Position numbers and translations under genes: made by a program | The notes under the pieces: model-generated | Databases searched by the model: none | Seen by the model: only the letters and a program-made list of their open reading frames with translations | What the model was told of the DNA's origin: nothing | Source: Clostridia bacterium | Lineage (GTDB): Bacteria > Bacillota > Clostridia > Christensenellales > Aristaeellaceae | Assembly (NCBI GenBank): GCA_017448975.1 | Contig: JAFSKN010000036.1 | Location: 44,140 to 108,139 of the forward strand | Direction: 5' to 3' | Length of the DNA stretch: 64,000 nt | In this document: positions 62,320-64,000 of the stretch, in pieces | Layout: each line of letters starts with the position of its first letter | Position numbering within the stretch: position 1 is the stretch's first letter

Positions 62320-63108
62320 TCAGTCTTCAAAAATCCTATCAATTTTTCCAAGCCGTTGCAGCAACTCTTCCTCTTCCGAAGGCACATCTTTCCCCGATTC
62401 AATTTGTCTCCGGATATCCTGCATTTCTTCATCCAATTCAGCGATACGATCAGCGCAGGATTTGAGCCGGGCGGCTATTGTATCCTGATCCTTGATTTCC
62501 TGTTTATATTTCATGGAATGCTCCAGGCTGGCCCAGAAGTCCATGGCAATCGTGCGAATCTGCACCTCAACAGGGACATCCCGCTTCTGTTCTGCAAAAT
62601 ATACGGGGACACTGACAATCAGATGGAGGCTGCGATAGCCGTTGGATTTGGGATTGGCAATGTAATCCTTCCGTTTGAGCAGCGTCACGTTCTCCTGCCG
62701 GAGCAGAGCGTCCGCCAAGTGGTAAATATCGTCCTCATAGGAGCAGATGATGCGAATGCCCGCGATGTCCTGTATTTCTTTTTCCATGTTTTCGATAGTT
62801 AAGGGAATGCCCCGGCGGATCATTTTTCCGATTATACTCTGATTGCTTTTCACGCGGGAGCTGATGAAGTTGATGGGGTTGCGCTGATTCCGCACCTCGA
62901 ATTCACTATCCAGCACCTCAAACTTGGTACGGACGATTTTCAGCGCGCAGCCATATACCATGCGCAAGTCGGAATAATCCACCATAACATCCATCATTTT
63001 CCTTGCTTGGTTCATAACCGCCTGCATTTCAGCCGGGGAAAGATGGAGACCGTTCCTGTCGAACGCGAAATTGCCCTTGTCAAACGGGATAAGCTGGTTG
63101 TCGTTCAT
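62320..63108 (-). CDS. Small alarmone synthetase (RelA/SpoT synthetase domain)
   Basis: 262 residues. It makes (p)ppGpp from ATP and GDP/GTP. Synthetase motifs: FEVRNQRNPINFISSRVKS, EIQDIAGIRIICSYEDDIY, RKDYIANPKSNGYRSLHLIV and VPVEVQIRTIAMDFWASLEH. No hydrolase, TGS or ACT domain, so it is of the RelQ/RelP (SAS) type. A C-terminal coiled coil (DRIAELDEEMQDIRRQIESG) extends it. It precedes the unknown 151-aa gene on the - strand but with 75 bases between, so a shared transcript is only possible. Confidence 0.92.
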   Translation of the reverse strand: MNDNQLIPFDKGNFAFDRNGLHLSPAEMQAVMNQARKMMDVMVDYSDLRMVYGCALKIVRTKFEVLDSEFEVRNQRNPINFISSRVKSNQSIIGKMIRRGIPLTIENMEKEIQDIAGIRIICSYEDDIYHLADALLRQENVTLLKRKDYIANPKSNGYRSLHLIVSVPVYFAEQKRDVPVEVQIRTIAMDFWASLEHSMKYKQEIKDQDTIAARLKSCADRIAELDEEMQDIRRQIESGKDVPSEEEELLQRLGKIDRIFED

Positions 63109-63163
63109 TGTTTCACCACTTTACTATTTTTTCAAGGATACAAAGATCAGGGTATGTTGACTG

Positions 63164-63769
63164 TCATGGCTTTTCCAGATAACGTCTTTTTCGTACTGTG
63201 GGATTGTGTTCGTTTATGGCATGATAACAGGGGCAGTCCTTCCCGTGGTCATTGATGATTCCGCAAGCCTGCAAGTGGGAATAGACTGTCACTGTGCCCA
63301 GGTATTTGAATCCGCAGTCCCTCAGTTCTCTGGCAATCTCGTCCGACAAACCGTTGCTGACAGGAATGCGTCCTTTTTCGTGACCCATGTACAGAATGGT
63401 TTTGCCTCCGGAATGCGCCCACAGCCAATCGCAGAAGCTTCCGTGCTCCTGCCGGATTTTCTGAAAGCATTTTGCGTTATTGATTACTGCCTCAATCTTG
63501 CGCCGGGAACGGATCATGCCTTCGGTATTCATGATGCGTTCCACATCCGTTTCCGTGTAAGCAGCGATCTTATCATAATCGAAGCCGTCAAAGCAGGCGC
63601 GGAAAATCTCCCGCTTTTTCAGCATGAGGCTCCAGGACAGCCCGCACTGCATGGCTTCCATCATCAGGTGCTCAAACATCAGCCGATCGTCATGCGCCGG
63701 TACGCCCCATTCGGTATCGTGATAGGTTCGCATCGCTTCAAAAGTAAAACCCCAATCACAACTGCTCAT
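63164..63769 (-). CDS. tag: DNA-3-methyladenine glycosylase I
   Basis: 201 residues, standard length. It removes 3-methyladenine from DNA. The N-terminal CDWGFTFEAMRTYHDTEWGV (zinc-binding Cys and His, and the conserved YHDTEWG) and the C-terminal GIINDHGKDCPCYH zinc ligands are present, with the catalytic Glu in LMMEAMQCGLSWSLMLKKRE. Start ATG 63769 overlaps the stop of an upstream open stretch by the spacing of a ribosome site GAGGTGAACG. Confidence 0.95.
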   Translation of the reverse strand: MSSCDWGFTFEAMRTYHDTEWGVPAHDDRLMFEHLMMEAMQCGLSWSLMLKKREIFRACFDGFDYDKIAAYTETDVERIMNTEGMIRSRRKIEAVINNAKCFQKIRQEHGSFCDWLWAHSGGKTILYMGHEKGRIPVSNGLSDEIARELRDCGFKYLGTVTVYSHLQACGIINDHGKDCPCYHAINEHNPTVRKRRYLEKP

Positions 63770-63772
63770 CGT

Positions 63773-63925
63773 TCACCTCAGAAAGAAATAATAACCAGCC
63801 GCCAGGAGAATGATTTGCAAGATCATGAAGACCGGGAAGAACACCTTGAAATACCAATGTGAGGCTTCACTAGAAGATGTGGGTAAATTGTCGAAGACTA
63901 ACTGATGATTTGCATGGGTTTACAT
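63773..63925 (-). pseudogene. Possible C-terminal remnant of a small membrane protein
   Basis: An open stretch of about 50 codons from a TAA near 63,925 to a TGA at 63,773, without a start codon. It ends in a membrane segment (WYFKVFFPVFMILQIILLAA then GYYFFLR). The beginning of the gene is missing or frameshifted. The remaining bases to 64,000 hold a hairpin CCCGCC...GGCGGG (63,976-63,996) and nothing else. Confidence 0.35.
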
Positions 63926-64000
63926 GGAGCAGACATATGTGATAGCCTGTCTGGCGAGCCAGCCATCAATTCCCGCCTATACGGATGGCGGGAAAAATGC

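Overview
The window looks like a chromosomal segment of a GC-rich, endospore-forming, anaerobic member of the Bacillota (class Clostridia), probably a gut or rumen plant-fibre degrader. A gerA-type germination operon and a BofA-like sigma-K checkpoint gene point to sporulation. A large arabinan/pectin-type glycan locus, a D-2-hydroxyacid dehydrogenase and small ferredoxins fit a fermentative anaerobe. Genus cannot be decided from the sequence alone.

Bases 1 to about 15,600 are the right part of a prophage or phage-derived element. The + strand carries late genes: a diversity-generating-retroelement-type reverse transcriptase cut by the window edge, an amidase/SH3 endolysin, small membrane proteins, an LLH-type holin, a small tyrosine recombinase and an MT-A70 adenine methyltransferase ending in a 15-G tract. 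The - strand carries about 15 tightly packed accessory/early genes (DUF2786, DUF3560, a membrane-anchored AT-hook/BRCT protein, an Ala-Pro-rich protein, many unknowns). The two arms meet at a terminator near 5.7 kb. Six near-identical copies and one divergent copy of a small hairpin sit directly against the Shine-Dalgarno of seven of the - strand genes. A GC-rich, roughly 21-bp-periodic repeat array (14.88-15.10 kb) closes the element.

Bases 15.6-24 kb are core chromosome: two tRNA-Ser genes with a clear promoter and terminator, then tRNA nucleotidyltransferase and RNase Z (both act on tRNA 3' ends), an ADP-ribosylglycohydrolase, a gerA/gerB/gerC operon and bofA. From 24 to 28.7 kb come an F420 ligase-like protein, purB, a P-loop kinase-like protein and an Orn/Lys/Arg decarboxylase-family enzyme, then a decayed serine recombinase.

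Bases 29.4-56.5 kb are a glycan utilisation region. An AraC regulator is divergent from a GH88-type hydrolase, a DUF2264 protein, one orphan sugar permease and a GH51 arabinofuranosidase that has lost its N-terminal half, which suggests a deletion. A - strand block follows: GH43, alpha/beta hydrolase, secreted GH51, ArsR-type regulator, two sugar ABC import systems without an ATPase gene, DUF5696 and NHL/YIP1 membrane proteins, a very large solute-binding protein with carbohydrate-binding-like modules, and two further GH43 enzymes. Together these would release, import and process arabinose-containing oligosaccharides.

Bases 56.6-64 kb hold an IS relic, a DUF6809 gene, a ferredoxin / D-lactate-dehydrogenase-like / ferredoxin-like operon divergent from a Crp/Fnr regulator with palindromes between them, a frameshifted NYN-domain gene, small unknowns, a RelA/SpoT-type small alarmone synthetase and 3-methyladenine DNA glycosylase I.
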